64,000 bases of DNA from Pseudomonadaceae bacterium (lineage in GTDB: Bacteria; Pseudomonadota; Gammaproteobacteria; Pseudomonadales; Azotimanducaceae), in NCBI GenBank assembly GCA_024743435.1, contig JANSWO010000010.1, positions 114,939 through 178,938 on the forward strand. The letters are read 5' to 3'. The translations under genes and the position numbers were made by a program. The notes under the pieces are model-generated. The model ran no database searches, was not told the DNA's origin, and saw nothing but the letters and a program-made list of their open reading frames with translations. Within the stretch, counting starts at the first letter, position 1, and every line of letters begins with the position of its first letter. Below are positions 1 through 9,098 of this stretch, in pieces.

Positions 1-3000
1 TCGACATCCTGACGAGCGGTGACCTGAAACCGAACGACCCGCTGTCATACGACTTTCTCACCCGCTATGTCGGCGTCCCAAGAGAAACGGTTCAGAAGAT
101 CGAAGCCATCGTGCAGAAGTACAAGATTCAAGTGTCCTTCCGCTCACGAGGCATCGGCGCGATTCAGAAACTTCGGGACGGCCTTGCTTACTGGAAGCCG
201 ATGCCGATTAAGCAGAAGAACGTGAACGGCATCGACATCGAGTATCTGGGCTATCCCCCACAGGCTCGCGATCTAGTATTGATCGTCGAGCCACCGATCA
301 AAGCCAGTCTCAACATCGACACGACGCAGAAAGGCTGGTCTCGAAGTGAGGCGTTCAACCGCCAACTCGATCAGTGGATGAGAGAGAATACGACGATTGC
401 CAAGCCGGACGGGCTTGATGCTCTCGATGCTCGACTGGCATCTGACAGCAAGTTGAGCATGGACGAGTTCGAACTGCCCGATAGCTTCGATGAGTACGTT
501 CAGGTGCGAGAACGTCTACGCACTCGCGTGGAGGAGTGGGAGAAGTACACCACCGACAACGATCTGTTCGGACCTGACCTCATGAGCGGTCGCATGCTCA
601 CGGAGGGCATCAACATGCGCTTCGGCTACAAGGAACAGGGGCTGTCCAGCTTCTTTGATTTCATCGCGCCGAAGGACAATGTTCTCGGCGACACCCGCCG
701 GATCATGCTCGAAGAGGGATTCAGGCTGGATGACGGAACCATCATCAATGACGTCGACGGCCGACGGATCTTCGATCTGACGCTGGATGGTCCTGGTGGC
801 TTCAAACGCATCACCGGAGATATCGACTTTCTGACGATCCTTGACCACACCGGCGCCCTAATCAAAAACCCGGTAAGGCGGTTCTTTATCTACTTAGAGC
901 TTGCCAACGCGGTGGGCATGCAACACGGAGAGACCTTCTCGTTCATCTTCGCGAATGCTCGAGCGGGCTTCCTGGAAGCCCACGTCTTAGGCCGCAGGGG
1001 TTCCGAAGCACTCGCCACGATTTCTCACCACAGCGACGGTACAGCGCGCAGGCGCGCAGGCTACTTCGTTCGCAATAGAGCGATCGTTGAAGATCTTGGT
1101 AACGGCGTCACTCAGCTAGATATCAAACAGCAGTTCGTACCGCTCACCACAGCCGGGCACGCTCTGAAGACCAGCCAGGATGTGGTCGAGAAGCTACTGG
1201 ATCCCGGCACCTACTTCACACGTCTCAGCGATATCCTGGATCGCTACACCCAATCAGTCTGGCCGCTTCGGCAGATTTCAAACGCTGTAGGTGACGTTGA
1301 GGAATCAGACGTTGCGCCTGACTTCAGCGGCGATGTCGACGCCCCGGACGCTCGCGTCGTGCAGCCTCGAGGCGGCGATCTCAACAGCTTGGAGAGCGTA
1401 CCGCCGGTAGGCAATCAACTCTTTGTCCCAGTCGGTGAACAGCCGCGTGTGCTACGCTCAAACGGCATCGATCAGGTCGCCCTCGCGTGGGTGCCCATAC
1501 CATCGGCGACGGCCAAGAACAGCGACGGCTTGATTGCCTCGTTGCCCTACTCGGTTCTGGAAGCTCCGGCATCAGCTGACACAGACAGCCTGACGATCGC
1601 TTCGCGGGAGACAATGGGCGCCACGGGCAATTCGCCATTCTTCGCTGTCGGTCAAACCATCGTGCTCGATCCCACTGGTGAGCTTGAAGAGACCGCCGTG
1701 GTTGCATCAGTTGATCCACTGACGCTGACTGCGCCGCTTCTTGAGGATCATGACACTGGCACCGCAGTGGTCGTCGTGCCCGAACGGCTGCTCGCGACCG
1801 ACAACGGCGGTGGCGGCGAGATCAGTGACAGCGACGGTGACGGCGTCGCCGATTCCGAAGACACGTTCCCCAACGATCCGAACGAATCGGCTGATACGGA
1901 TTCTGATGGCATCGGCAACAACGCGGATACCGACGACGATGGCGACGGCAGTTCGGACGAAGATGAAGTTCGCTTCAACTCCGATCCCCTCGATGCCAGC
2001 GACACCCCGGCGGATCATCGTCCAGCCCAGCCGTCCGTCATCGCCGCTAACTTTGATCCGATGGCGCCGCTCACTCAGATCGATCTCGACGTTACCGCTT
2101 TCTCGGATCCTGACGAGTCGGGTGCCGCTGATGTCACGAACGTGCAGATCACGGGGCCATTGGATGATGGCAGCATCGGGATTGTGTTCAACGGCGAGGT
2201 GACCTCAGTCACGCCCCTGACGTTGCCCGATGCGCTGCTCGATATAGCAACAGATTACGAGCTCTACCTGCGCTACATCGACGCCACCGGCCAGGCCTCG
2301 GACTACTCGGAACCGGTACCGCTCAGCACGGCGGCCAGTAATCCTGATGATGCCGACGGCAACGCCATCGACGATAGCGCGGAGCTCGCGGACGTTGTTG
2401 ATATCAACAATAACGGCACACCCGATGCGGACGAAGGCATCACCGGATTCGCTGAAGCGAACTCCGGCGCGCCGATGGGTATCGCTGCGAGCGCGGGCTC
2501 GGTAACCAACCTGTCCACCGCAACGGCCGGCGAGCTGCCGCTCGCGGTTAACGACGATCTCCCATTCGGAATGGTTGGGTTTCGAGTCGACGATGTTGAG
2601 GTTGGCGCCAGCGTGGATGTCACGTTCTATCTGCCCAACCCGACCCAGGGCAATCAGCGCTGGCTGCAGTTCGATCCGAACGCAAGCGACCTGATCGACC
2701 TCACGGCCCAGGCCGTCTTCGATGGCGACCGAGTAATCGTGACCTACGTTGACGGCGGCGCTGGCGATCTCGATGGCGTAGCCAACGGTCGCATCGTCGA
2801 CCCCAGTGGCCCCAGCGCCGTGGTTTGCGAGGGCGGCGTGTGCGAGACGGCCTCCGAAGGCCGACGCAACATCGACCAACGCTGCTTCGTTGCCACCTCG
2901 CTGTTCGGCGGCTCGGCTCGGGAAACCAACGCCCTGCGCGCGTTCCGGGACGACTATCTGAAAGGCAATGCTGCCGGCGAGGCGTTTATCGCCTGGTACT

Positions 3001-3215
3001 ACGGCAACTCGCCTGGCTGGGTACAGTGGAGTGCGGACAAGCCGGTGGTGACGGCCGTCGCCCGCTTCATGCTGGAGCCGCTAGCAGAAGCTGCTGCGCT
3101 CGCCTCCGGTAAACCCGCCGAGCTACCTGCACCCCAGCTCGCGCTGATTGCCCTACTACTGATCTGGCGGCGGCAGCGTCGCCAGCGTCAGCAAGGACTG
3201 CCGCTAGCAGCCTGA
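1..3215 (+). CDS. Large calcium-repeat protein with CFI-box C-terminus (5' end missing)
   Basis: The frame is open to the left window edge, so the start is missing; a GTG at 111 is internal. Residues here are counted from that GTG. About 430 N-terminal residues match no family I can name with certainty. From about residue 570 there are thrombospondin type 3-like Asp-rich repeats (DSDGDGVADSEDTFPNDP and DTDSDGIGNNADTDDDGDG), then a second Asp-rich stretch near 780 and a region like the choice-of-anchor U domain (GMVGFRV, then LPNP). The C-terminus has a CFI-box-like block (RCFVATSLFGG, then LRAFRD and WYYGNSPG), a hydrophobic stretch (LALIALLLIW) and an Arg-rich tail, a typical surface-sorting layout. 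It is probably exported and calcium-binding. The N-terminal half carries ordered motifs that loosely recall edema-factor-type cyclases (see findings). The C-terminal assignment is good; the function is unknown. Confidence 0.75.
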   Translation, partial: DILTSGDLKPNDPLSYDFLTRYVGVPRETVQKIEAIVQKYKIQVSFRSRGIGAIQKLRDGLAYWKPMPIKQKNVNGIDIEYLGYPPQARDLVLIVEPPIKASLNIDTTQKGWSRSEAFNRQLDQWMRENTTIAKPDGLDALDARLASDSKLSMDEFELPDSFDEYVQVRERLRTRVEEWEKYTTDNDLFGPDLMSGRMLTEGINMRFGYKEQGLSSFFDFIAPKDNVLGDTRRIMLEEGFRLDDGTIINDVDGRRIFDLTLDGPGGFKRITGDIDFLTILDHTGALIKNPVRRFFIYLELANAVGMQHGETFSFIFANARAGFLEAHVLGRRGSEALATISHHSDGTARRRAGYFVRNRAIVEDLGNGVTQLDIKQQFVPLTTAGHALKTSQDVVEKLLDPGTYFTRLSDILDRYTQSVWPLRQISNAVGDVEESDVAPDFSGDVDAPDARVVQPRGGDLNSLESVPPVGNQLFVPVGEQPRVLRSNGIDQVALAWVPIPSATAKNSDGLIASLPYSVLEAPASADTDSLTIASRETMGATGNSPFFAVGQTIVLDPTGELEETAVVASVDPLTLTAPLLEDHDTGTAVVVVPERLLATDNGGGGEISDSDGDGVADSEDTFPNDPNESADTDSDGIGNNADTDDDGDGSSDEDEVRFNSDPLDASDTPADHRPAQPSVIAANFDPMAPLTQIDLDVTAFSDPDESGAADVTNVQITGPLDDGSIGIVFNGEVTSVTPLTLPDALLDIATDYELYLRYIDATGQASDYSEPVPLSTAASNPDDADGNAIDDSAELADVVDINNNGTPDADEGITGFAEANSGAPMGIAASAGSVTNLSTATAGELPLAVNDDLPFGMVGFRVDDVEVGASVDVTFYLPNPTQGNQRWLQFDPNASDLIDLTAQAVFDGDRVIVTYVDGGAGDLDGVANGRIVDPSGPSAVVCEGGVCETASEGRRNIDQRCFVATSLFGGSARETNALRAFRDDYLKGNAAGEAFIAWYYGNSPGWVQWSADKPVVTAVARFMLEPLAEAAALASGKPAELPAPQLALIALLLIWRRQRRQRQQGLPLAA

Positions 3216-3221
3216 CGCCTT

Positions 3222-3277
3222 CAACGCTCACTCCCGCATGGACGCAGCGCTCTCGTTAGCGTGTGGAGTGAGCGTTG
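3222..3277. terminator. 13-bp perfect inverted repeat downstream of the surface-protein gene
   Basis: CAACGCTCACTCC at 3222-3234 pairs perfectly with GGAGTGAGCGTTG at 3265-3277 across a 30-nt loop. It starts 7 nt after the stop at 3215 and lies before the gene at 3371. No clear U-tract follows, so it may be a processing or stability hairpin, or a Rho-assisted end, rather than a classical intrinsic terminator. Confidence 0.5.
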
Positions 3278-3370
3278 CTGCTCTTCGATCTTTGGGAAGT
3301 ACTGAGCCTGTTTTCCTTTGTTCTTCGCCTAGATAGATAACGCGACAGACACCAGGCAGGAGATCGAGGC

Positions 3371-4249
3371 ATGGCAGACGATACAAACCGAACTGAGCAA
3401 TCTGAGGCTGACGAACTGGCGCCGAACATGTGGTTCACCGAGTACGGCATGCCGTACACCACAGCCCTTCTGGAAGCCGAAGCTCAGGACAACAAAGATC
3501 ACCCTGAAAATGCGGGTCAACCCCGGCACGAGCTGGCCCAGTTCATCATCGATCAGGAAACCGCGGTCGCCAGAGATTTCCATGAGGGCAAGATCAGCCA
3601 GGCCGAGTTCGATGCCTTCAAAGAAAAATCGCAAGATATGCTCGATGCTTCCATCGAGAAGTTCGACACCGAGATCGAGGAGTTCGAGGACGAGATCAGC
3701 GACTGGGGCGAGGACTTCGAAGTCTCGGTCAACGCCTTCGGCGATGAACACAAGCTCGAGATCAAGGAGCTGAACGATCTCGCGAAAACCGACGAGATTG
3801 AAGGCAAAGACATCTCGCTGCACCTGCTGGGTGACGCGATGGCCCTAACGGTGGATGGAGTCGATGACCTACTCGAAAGAGTGCCGCCGCATCTGCACGA
3901 CGTGGTGAATGTCGTACGCGACGAAACGTTGGGTAATGCTCGCGAGCTGATGGAAGCGCGCGGGGAGCTCAGCTCAGCCGACGAACACGATTTCTCCGGT
4001 GACGAGGCTACCCTGAACGCCCTCGAACCGGTATTCGAGGCCGAAATCGAGGAGGCACACGAGTCGATCGACGATGAGTTCGAACGCATCGATCACGCGA
4101 TATCGGACGTTCAGGACTATGTTGGTGACGTGCAGGAGCATGGTGAGCGCAACCCGGAACTGAACGTCGAGCACATGCCAACCCGACATGTCGATGACTA
4201 TGACCTGCCGGAACAAATCGAAGATGACACCGGCATCGCCGAGGCATAG
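3371..4249 (+). CDS. Acidic soluble protein of unknown function
   Basis: 292 residues, starting at ATG with AGGAG at 3358-3362. It is very rich in Asp and Glu, has no signal peptide or membrane segment, and is predicted mostly helical with coiled-coil-like stretches (about residues 70-110 and 210-250). I recognise no family. It resembles in style, not in clear sequence, the acidic proteins at 14972, 16821 and 17420. It stands alone after the hairpin at 3222-3277 and 39 bp before the FHA gene, with which it may be cotranscribed. The clear ribosome-binding site and absence of a competing frame support a real gene; the function is not inferable. Confidence 0.75.
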   Translation: MADDTNRTEQSEADELAPNMWFTEYGMPYTTALLEAEAQDNKDHPENAGQPRHELAQFIIDQETAVARDFHEGKISQAEFDAFKEKSQDMLDASIEKFDTEIEEFEDEISDWGEDFEVSVNAFGDEHKLEIKELNDLAKTDEIEGKDISLHLLGDAMALTVDGVDDLLERVPPHLHDVVNVVRDETLGNARELMEARGELSSADEHDFSGDEATLNALEPVFEAEIEEAHESIDDEFERIDHAISDVQDYVGDVQEHGERNPELNVEHMPTRHVDDYDLPEQIEDDTGIAEA

Positions 4250-4288
4250 CCATGCGGCCTGCTCCTGAGGCTAAGATAGGCCTACCAC

Positions 4289-4915
4289 ATGGTTGAGAAT
4301 ACCAGCGCCATGAACCGCGACTCGGGCGAAAAAACCAAGCCAGATGCGCCAGTCAGCCTGATTGGCCAACTCAAGCGCCGCAAAGTCTTTCAGGTCACCA
4401 GCTTCTATGCGGTGGCGGCCTGGGGCGCCATTTTAGGCGCAGCCGAGCTGTTCCCCAGCTTTGGCTTGTCTGATCAACACGTGCAGTGGTTTGTCTACAT
4501 CGCTATTGGCTTGATCCCCGTTGTTGCGCTCCTCGCCTGGCTATACGAGTTGACGCCCCGAGGCATTGTGCGCGATCCGGAGGATGTTGAAGCGCCGACG
4601 ATCATGATGACCGCGACGGTACCGGCGGCGTCCAGCACTCAACTGACACTCACGTGGCGCGGCGAAGTGCACCGATTTCATAGTGATGTTCATATCGGCC
4701 GCGATCCTCGCAGCGAGCTTCACCTGGACGATCCACAAGTATCGCGGCATCACGCAGAGATCGTTTTTCACCAAGGTCGATGGTTGCTGCGGGACCTGGG
4801 GTCACGCAACGGTACACGGCTGAACGGCGAACTCATCAGCGAGGCGTACCTGCCAAAGGAAAGCCGTGTCGATCTGTACGACGGCGGTGTGCCCATCACC
4901 ATTTCGATCGGCTAA
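4289..4915 (+). CDS. Membrane-anchored FHA-domain protein
   Basis: 208 residues. Two transmembrane segments (about 36-56 and 66-88) end in WLYELTPRGI, the N-terminal membrane module otherwise seen in front of TPR and cyclase-like proteins. A linker leads to a C-terminal forkhead-associated domain (about 117-208) with the canonical elements IGRD (136-139), SRHH (152-155) and GSRNGT (171-176). FHA domains bind phosphothreonine peptides, so this is probably a membrane receptor for a phosphorylated partner. A Hanks-type kinase is encoded 1.6 kb downstream on the other strand and is the obvious candidate source. ATG at 4310 is an alternative start. Confidence 0.85.
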   Translation: MVENTSAMNRDSGEKTKPDAPVSLIGQLKRRKVFQVTSFYAVAAWGAILGAAELFPSFGLSDQHVQWFVYIAIGLIPVVALLAWLYELTPRGIVRDPEDVEAPTIMMTATVPAASSTQLTLTWRGEVHRFHSDVHIGRDPRSELHLDDPQVSRHHAEIVFHQGRWLLRDLGSRNGTRLNGELISEAYLPKESRVDLYDGGVPITISIG

Positions 4916-5076
4916 CGCGCACCGGCCCACTTGGTACGAGCACGGAGAGCCTCCAAAAGCGCCGACGCCAGTACGAATTGAACGCTGTAGCGTGCTATAC
5001 CTAGCCGGTGAAATGATGACAACGCACATCACCACCGGCAGGAGTTCAGCGACATCACCTCTATCGAACTGACAGC

Positions 5077-6519
5077 ATGACCGAGAACCCGCCCGGAACG
5101 CTGACCTGGCGTATTCGCATCATGTTTTCGGTCGGCCAGATGCCGGAAGGGATCAAAGCAGCCGCGTTCGGTTTCTTCCTCCTGTTTTTCTATAACCAGG
5201 TGCTGGGTCTATCGGGTTTTCTGGCAAGCCTCGCGATCGTCATTGCGCTGCTGTTTGATGCGGTCAGCGATCCGATCATCGGTGCGTGGTCCGATGGCGT
5301 TCGAACGCGATGGGGACGCCGGCATCCTTTCATGTACGCCTCCGTGATACCCGTCGCGATCAGCTTCTATCTACTCTTCGCGCCGCCCGAGGGGTTGAGT
5401 GACATGCAGCTCTTCAGTTGGCTGCTGGTGTTCGCCGTACTGACTCGAACGCTGCAATCGGTCTATTCGATTCCTCACACATCCATGACCGCAGAGCTGT
5501 CGAACGACTATCAGGAGCGCACGCTTTTATCTGCCCTCCGTTCCATCCAACAGTCGGTGGGCATGGTCCTCGTCTTTCTGTTTGGTTTTCAGGTTTTCTT
5601 CGGCTCAACGCCGGAGTACCCGAATGGGCAGCTCAACCCAGAGGCCTATCCCAGGTTCTCAGCGCTGTTCGGCCTGATCATCGGCGCGGGCGTTTTTGCA
5701 TGCGCTGCCGGCACACACAGCCACATTCCATACCTGACCAAATCGACATCGAATGCCTCGTTCAGTTTGCGCCAGGTGATACGCGAGTCTGCGATCGCAT
5801 TCAGCTTCCGCTCTTTCAAAGCCGTCGTGTTAACCGCCGTTCTATTCGGAATGACCATGGGCATGGTCTCAGCGCTATCCATCTATCTGGGCACGCTCTA
5901 CTTCCAGTTCAGCCTGGAACTGATTGGCCTGAGTTTTCCGGCTTCAATCATTGGAAGTTTCGTTGGCGCCGGTCTTGCGACGCCGCTCGGCAAACTCTTC
6001 ACGGAAAAACGCACGCTGTTGATGTCCGGATTGGCGTGGTACGCGGTGTGGGGAACACTGCCGATTATTCTCAGCATGTTGGGGCTGTTCCCAAAACCAG
6101 GTAACCCATTGCTGTTTTATCTCGTCATGACAGCCAACGCGATATGCAGTATGGGTATCGGATTACTAACGGTGATGATCAGTTCCATGATCGCTGATGT
6201 GACAGATCAGCACGAGGCGAAACATGGAAGCCGAAGCGAGGGCATTTACTTCGCAGCCTCCTCGTTTGCGGCCAAAGCAGTGAGCGGGCTCGGCATCGTC
6301 ATATCCGGCATCGTCGTAGACGTCGCGGGCATCGAGCGCGGCTCGACAACCCAGACCATCGATCCGGACTCTCTGTTCACGTTGGCAATGGCGATGGGCC
6401 CGGGCGTGCTCATCATGATCGGGATTACGATTGTTGCTGCAAGCTTCTACGACCTGTCACGGGCAGATCATGCTCGCATTCGCACGGAGATTGACGAAAA
6501 TCAATCGCCGACGACGTGA
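5077..6519 (+). CDS. MFS sugar:cation symporter (GPH/MFS_2 type)
   Basis: 480 residues with about twelve hydrophobic segments. The loop after the second helix reads DAVSDPIIGAWSD followed by RTRWGRRHPF, the hallmark of the glycoside-pentoside-hexuronide:cation symporter family (MelB-like, MFS_2), which brings sugars or related solutes in with a cation. The substrate cannot be read from sequence and no catabolic gene adjoins it. It stands alone: a 161-bp region without recognised features precedes it, and its stop lies only 3 bp from the stop of the convergent kinase gene, so the two transcripts probably overlap at their ends. Confidence 0.85.
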   Translation: MTENPPGTLTWRIRIMFSVGQMPEGIKAAAFGFFLLFFYNQVLGLSGFLASLAIVIALLFDAVSDPIIGAWSDGVRTRWGRRHPFMYASVIPVAISFYLLFAPPEGLSDMQLFSWLLVFAVLTRTLQSVYSIPHTSMTAELSNDYQERTLLSALRSIQQSVGMVLVFLFGFQVFFGSTPEYPNGQLNPEAYPRFSALFGLIIGAGVFACAAGTHSHIPYLTKSTSNASFSLRQVIRESAIAFSFRSFKAVVLTAVLFGMTMGMVSALSIYLGTLYFQFSLELIGLSFPASIIGSFVGAGLATPLGKLFTEKRTLLMSGLAWYAVWGTLPIILSMLGLFPKPGNPLLFYLVMTANAICSMGIGLLTVMISSMIADVTDQHEAKHGSRSEGIYFAASSFAAKAVSGLGIVISGIVVDVAGIERGSTTQTIDPDSLFTLAMAMGPGVLIMIGITIVAASFYDLSRADHARIRTEIDENQSPTT

Positions 6520-6522
6520 CGA

Positions 6523-9003
6523 CTAACACTCATCCGCGAGAATCTGCTCGAGGCGCTCAAGCCCGGTTGTTCGATCGTACGCCGTGAGCTGATCAGCTCG
6601 ATCAAGCGACTTCCAGATCGTTTGCGAATGACGGTAGTAACCGCAGCCAACGTCTTTGGAGACGGTTTCCGAAAAGATATCACCAGCGTCAACCAGCGCT
6701 GACGCATGATCTCGCTGCAGAGATGCGTTGTCGGTATCTTCATCCGCCAGAGTTCGGAAGCTGTCGATTGCGCTCGTAATGACAGTGTTAGCCAGCTCAT
6801 GCTGGCCATCACCCACGAGCGACTTGGCAACGACTTGCTGTTGAGCGGCGAGGTTTCGGCGCGCACCGGCGTCCCGCGGATCAATGGCAACCATCTGCCG
6901 GGCAATCGTCTCTCCGCGTCGAGCGTTGATCAACGCTTGCGAGAAGTCGTTAGTGCGGAGCTTCATATTCGCGAGGTTAAAATTGAAACGCATCGCCTGG
7001 ACCAACATCTGGTAGTTGTCCGGCTGCTCCTGCAGCCGCGCCTCGTAAAACGCAACGGCCTGTTCGTAGTCTGGAATGGCGAGCTCCGTTCTGCCTGCGT
7101 CCGCATTGATCTCACCGCGCAGCCCAAGCGCATACGCTTTCTTGCCAGCGTGGTTAACAACGTTGTCGGCGAAATCGGCATCATCCAAATCCACCAGGTA
7201 GACATCCAAAAGCTCGAGTGCTTCATCCGTGCGGCTATCCCAGTTAAGCGTATTGACCAGATCGATACGCAGGTTCCAACGCCTGCTCTCCAGGTACCAA
7301 TCCCGCTCAGCCAGATTCGCGACGACACGATCAGCGATCGCCAGGCCTTCGCGCGCCTGCCGCTCCGCCTCCTCAGTGTTCATGTCGTAACTGCGATAGT
7401 GGTTGGTGGCGAGGCGCTTCACCCAAACCATTTCAGCCGCCGCAGCAGCATCAACGGGGCTGCGATCCAGCAATTTACTGAGCGCATCGTCAGCTTTTTG
7501 CAACAGCACGATCGCCTCTTCAGATTTACCGAGGCTCGCCACCCCGAGGCCGGCATACAAATCGTAGAGCCGGGTGTACTGAACGCCCAGATCCAGAAGA
7601 ATGTCATCAGGCGCAAACTCGTCCTGTGCTAGCTCATCGAGATAAGTCACACCCGTCGCGGCCAGAGCCTCCCTCGCCGGTAGGGTTCCCTGTACGTACG
7701 ACATCTTGTCGTAGACATCGAAGAATACTTGGCGCGCGAGTTCTCGCGCCTGATCAAAGCGAGCATCCGCCCGCTCGCGTTCCGCCGTGGCAACCTGGTA
7801 CTGATAAACGGTCACGCCGTAGGCGGCGATCAAGGCAACGACAGCGAGCACCGATGCCGCAACTGGCAGGCGCCGGCGACTGACAAATTTTCTGACGCGG
7901 TAACCAACACTGTCGCCCTGGGCGCTAACCGGAAAGCCTCCGAGGTAACGTCGAATGTCTTGAGCGAATGCTGACACCGATTCGTAACGTCGCTCGGGCT
8001 CCTTCGCCATAGCCTTTAGAACGACCGCATCCAGTTCGCCGCGCAGTGCCTGCCAGTTGTCGGCGTTACGCTCATGTGCTCTGGCGCTTGGTGCATCCGG
8101 ACTAACCTGGGTAATTACTCTTTCATACTGCGCGGGTGACAGACTGTCGGTTTCGTAAGGACGCTCTCCGGTAAGACATTGGTAGAGAACAACGCCGAGA
8201 GAATAGATATCCGTGGCTGTGGTTAATGGCTCCCCAGTCACTTGTTCCGGGCTTGCGTATGCCGGGGTCAGCAACATCGCCACGGTATCCTGATCATCCT
8301 GCCGGGGAGCAAGCGAACGAGCGATGCCGAAGTCCAACAGCTTGGGCGTACCGTTGTTATCAACCAGGATATTGCTCGGCTTAATGTCTCGGTGAATTAC
8401 CAGAGCCCGGTGCGCGTGTTCCACCGCGGAACATATCTGCAGGAACAGCTCGAGCCGGGCATTCAGCTCAAGTTGTCGCTCACGGATGAAGACATCCAAC
8501 GGCAAGCCATCGATGAACTCCATGACAACGTAAGGCATCCCATCGTCGGTCTGCCCACCATCGAGCAGCGCTGCGATATTCGGGTGCGCCAGATCGGAAA
8601 GAATCTGCCGTTCGCTGAGGAACTGTGCGACAGCGCGACTGCCGACCGCAGAGGCTCGTATAACTTTTATGGCTACCTGCTGATCAAAGGAGCCATCGGC
8701 GCGCTCGGCCAGGTAGACCTGACCCATGCCGCCTTCACCCAGCAATTCGACTATGTCATACGCCCCGATTCGCTGGCCTGAGAGTTGCTGCTCCGCCGCT
8801 TTCACGATCAGCGTTACCGCATCGTCACTTTCGCTGGTAGGGCCATCAGCGGCGCTGATCATGCGCTGCGCCTTGGCTTTCAACGGTTCCGGACAATGAA
8901 TCATCAGCCAGTCGTCACGATCCGCCGTTGGCATATCGAGCGCTTGCTCAACGAGCTCAAGCAGCGCTTTGGCATCGCTAGTGGGTGTGTTGTCGGGTGT
9001 CAT
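6523..9003 (-). CDS. Hanks-type Ser/Thr protein kinase with TPR sensor region
   Basis: 826 residues from ATG at 9003; an in-frame TTG at 9054 would add 17 residues and is less likely. The kinase domain (about 80-355) has the Gly-rich loop GEGGMGQVYLA (90-100), the ATP Lys in VAIKVI (113), the catalytic loop HRDIKPSN (Asp 206), DFG (224-226) and the APE-like YASPE segment, so it should be active. A single transmembrane helix follows (about 379-401), then some 400 residues of TPR-like helices, placing the likely sensor outside the cytoplasm. It is divergent from the ECF-like sigma factor gene at 9099 with 95 bp between starts. This arrangement resembles described kinase/ECF sigma pairs in which the kinase activates the sigma factor; that link is inference. 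Confidence 0.92.
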   Translation of the reverse strand: MTPDNTPTSDAKALLELVEQALDMPTADRDDWLMIHCPEPLKAKAQRMISAADGPTSESDDAVTLIVKAAEQQLSGQRIGAYDIVELLGEGGMGQVYLAERADGSFDQQVAIKVIRASAVGSRAVAQFLSERQILSDLAHPNIAALLDGGQTDDGMPYVVMEFIDGLPLDVFIRERQLELNARLELFLQICSAVEHAHRALVIHRDIKPSNILVDNNGTPKLLDFGIARSLAPRQDDQDTVAMLLTPAYASPEQVTGEPLTTATDIYSLGVVLYQCLTGERPYETDSLSPAQYERVITQVSPDAPSARAHERNADNWQALRGELDAVVLKAMAKEPERRYESVSAFAQDIRRYLGGFPVSAQGDSVGYRVRKFVSRRRLPVAASVLAVVALIAAYGVTVYQYQVATAERERADARFDQARELARQVFFDVYDKMSYVQGTLPAREALAATGVTYLDELAQDEFAPDDILLDLGVQYTRLYDLYAGLGVASLGKSEEAIVLLQKADDALSKLLDRSPVDAAAAAEMVWVKRLATNHYRSYDMNTEEAERQAREGLAIADRVVANLAERDWYLESRRWNLRIDLVNTLNWDSRTDEALELLDVYLVDLDDADFADNVVNHAGKKAYALGLRGEINADAGRTELAIPDYEQAVAFYEARLQEQPDNYQMLVQAMRFNFNLANMKLRTNDFSQALINARRGETIARQMVAIDPRDAGARRNLAAQQQVVAKSLVGDGQHELANTVITSAIDSFRTLADEDTDNASLQRDHASALVDAGDIFSETVSKDVGCGYYRHSQTIWKSLDRADQLTAYDRTTGLERLEQILADEC

Positions 9004-9098
9004 TGGGCTGCCAGTTCTGAGAGACTTGGGAAGATAATTGCGCGAAAGCGGCAAATGGAACGCAGGCGTCTTGCGGCCTGCAATGAACCGGCGAGCGA

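Noticed and set aside
2205..2879. 224-codon minus-strand frame
   Set aside because: Antisense to the calcium-repeat/anchor region of the first gene, with biased composition copied from that repeat-rich sequence.
6706..7632. 308-codon plus-strand frame
   Set aside because: Antisense to the TPR region of the kinase; no ribosome-binding site or domain.
8242..8781. Long plus-strand open frame (179 codons)
   Set aside because: It lies entirely antisense inside the kinase domain, has no recognisable domain, and reflects codon bias of the real gene.
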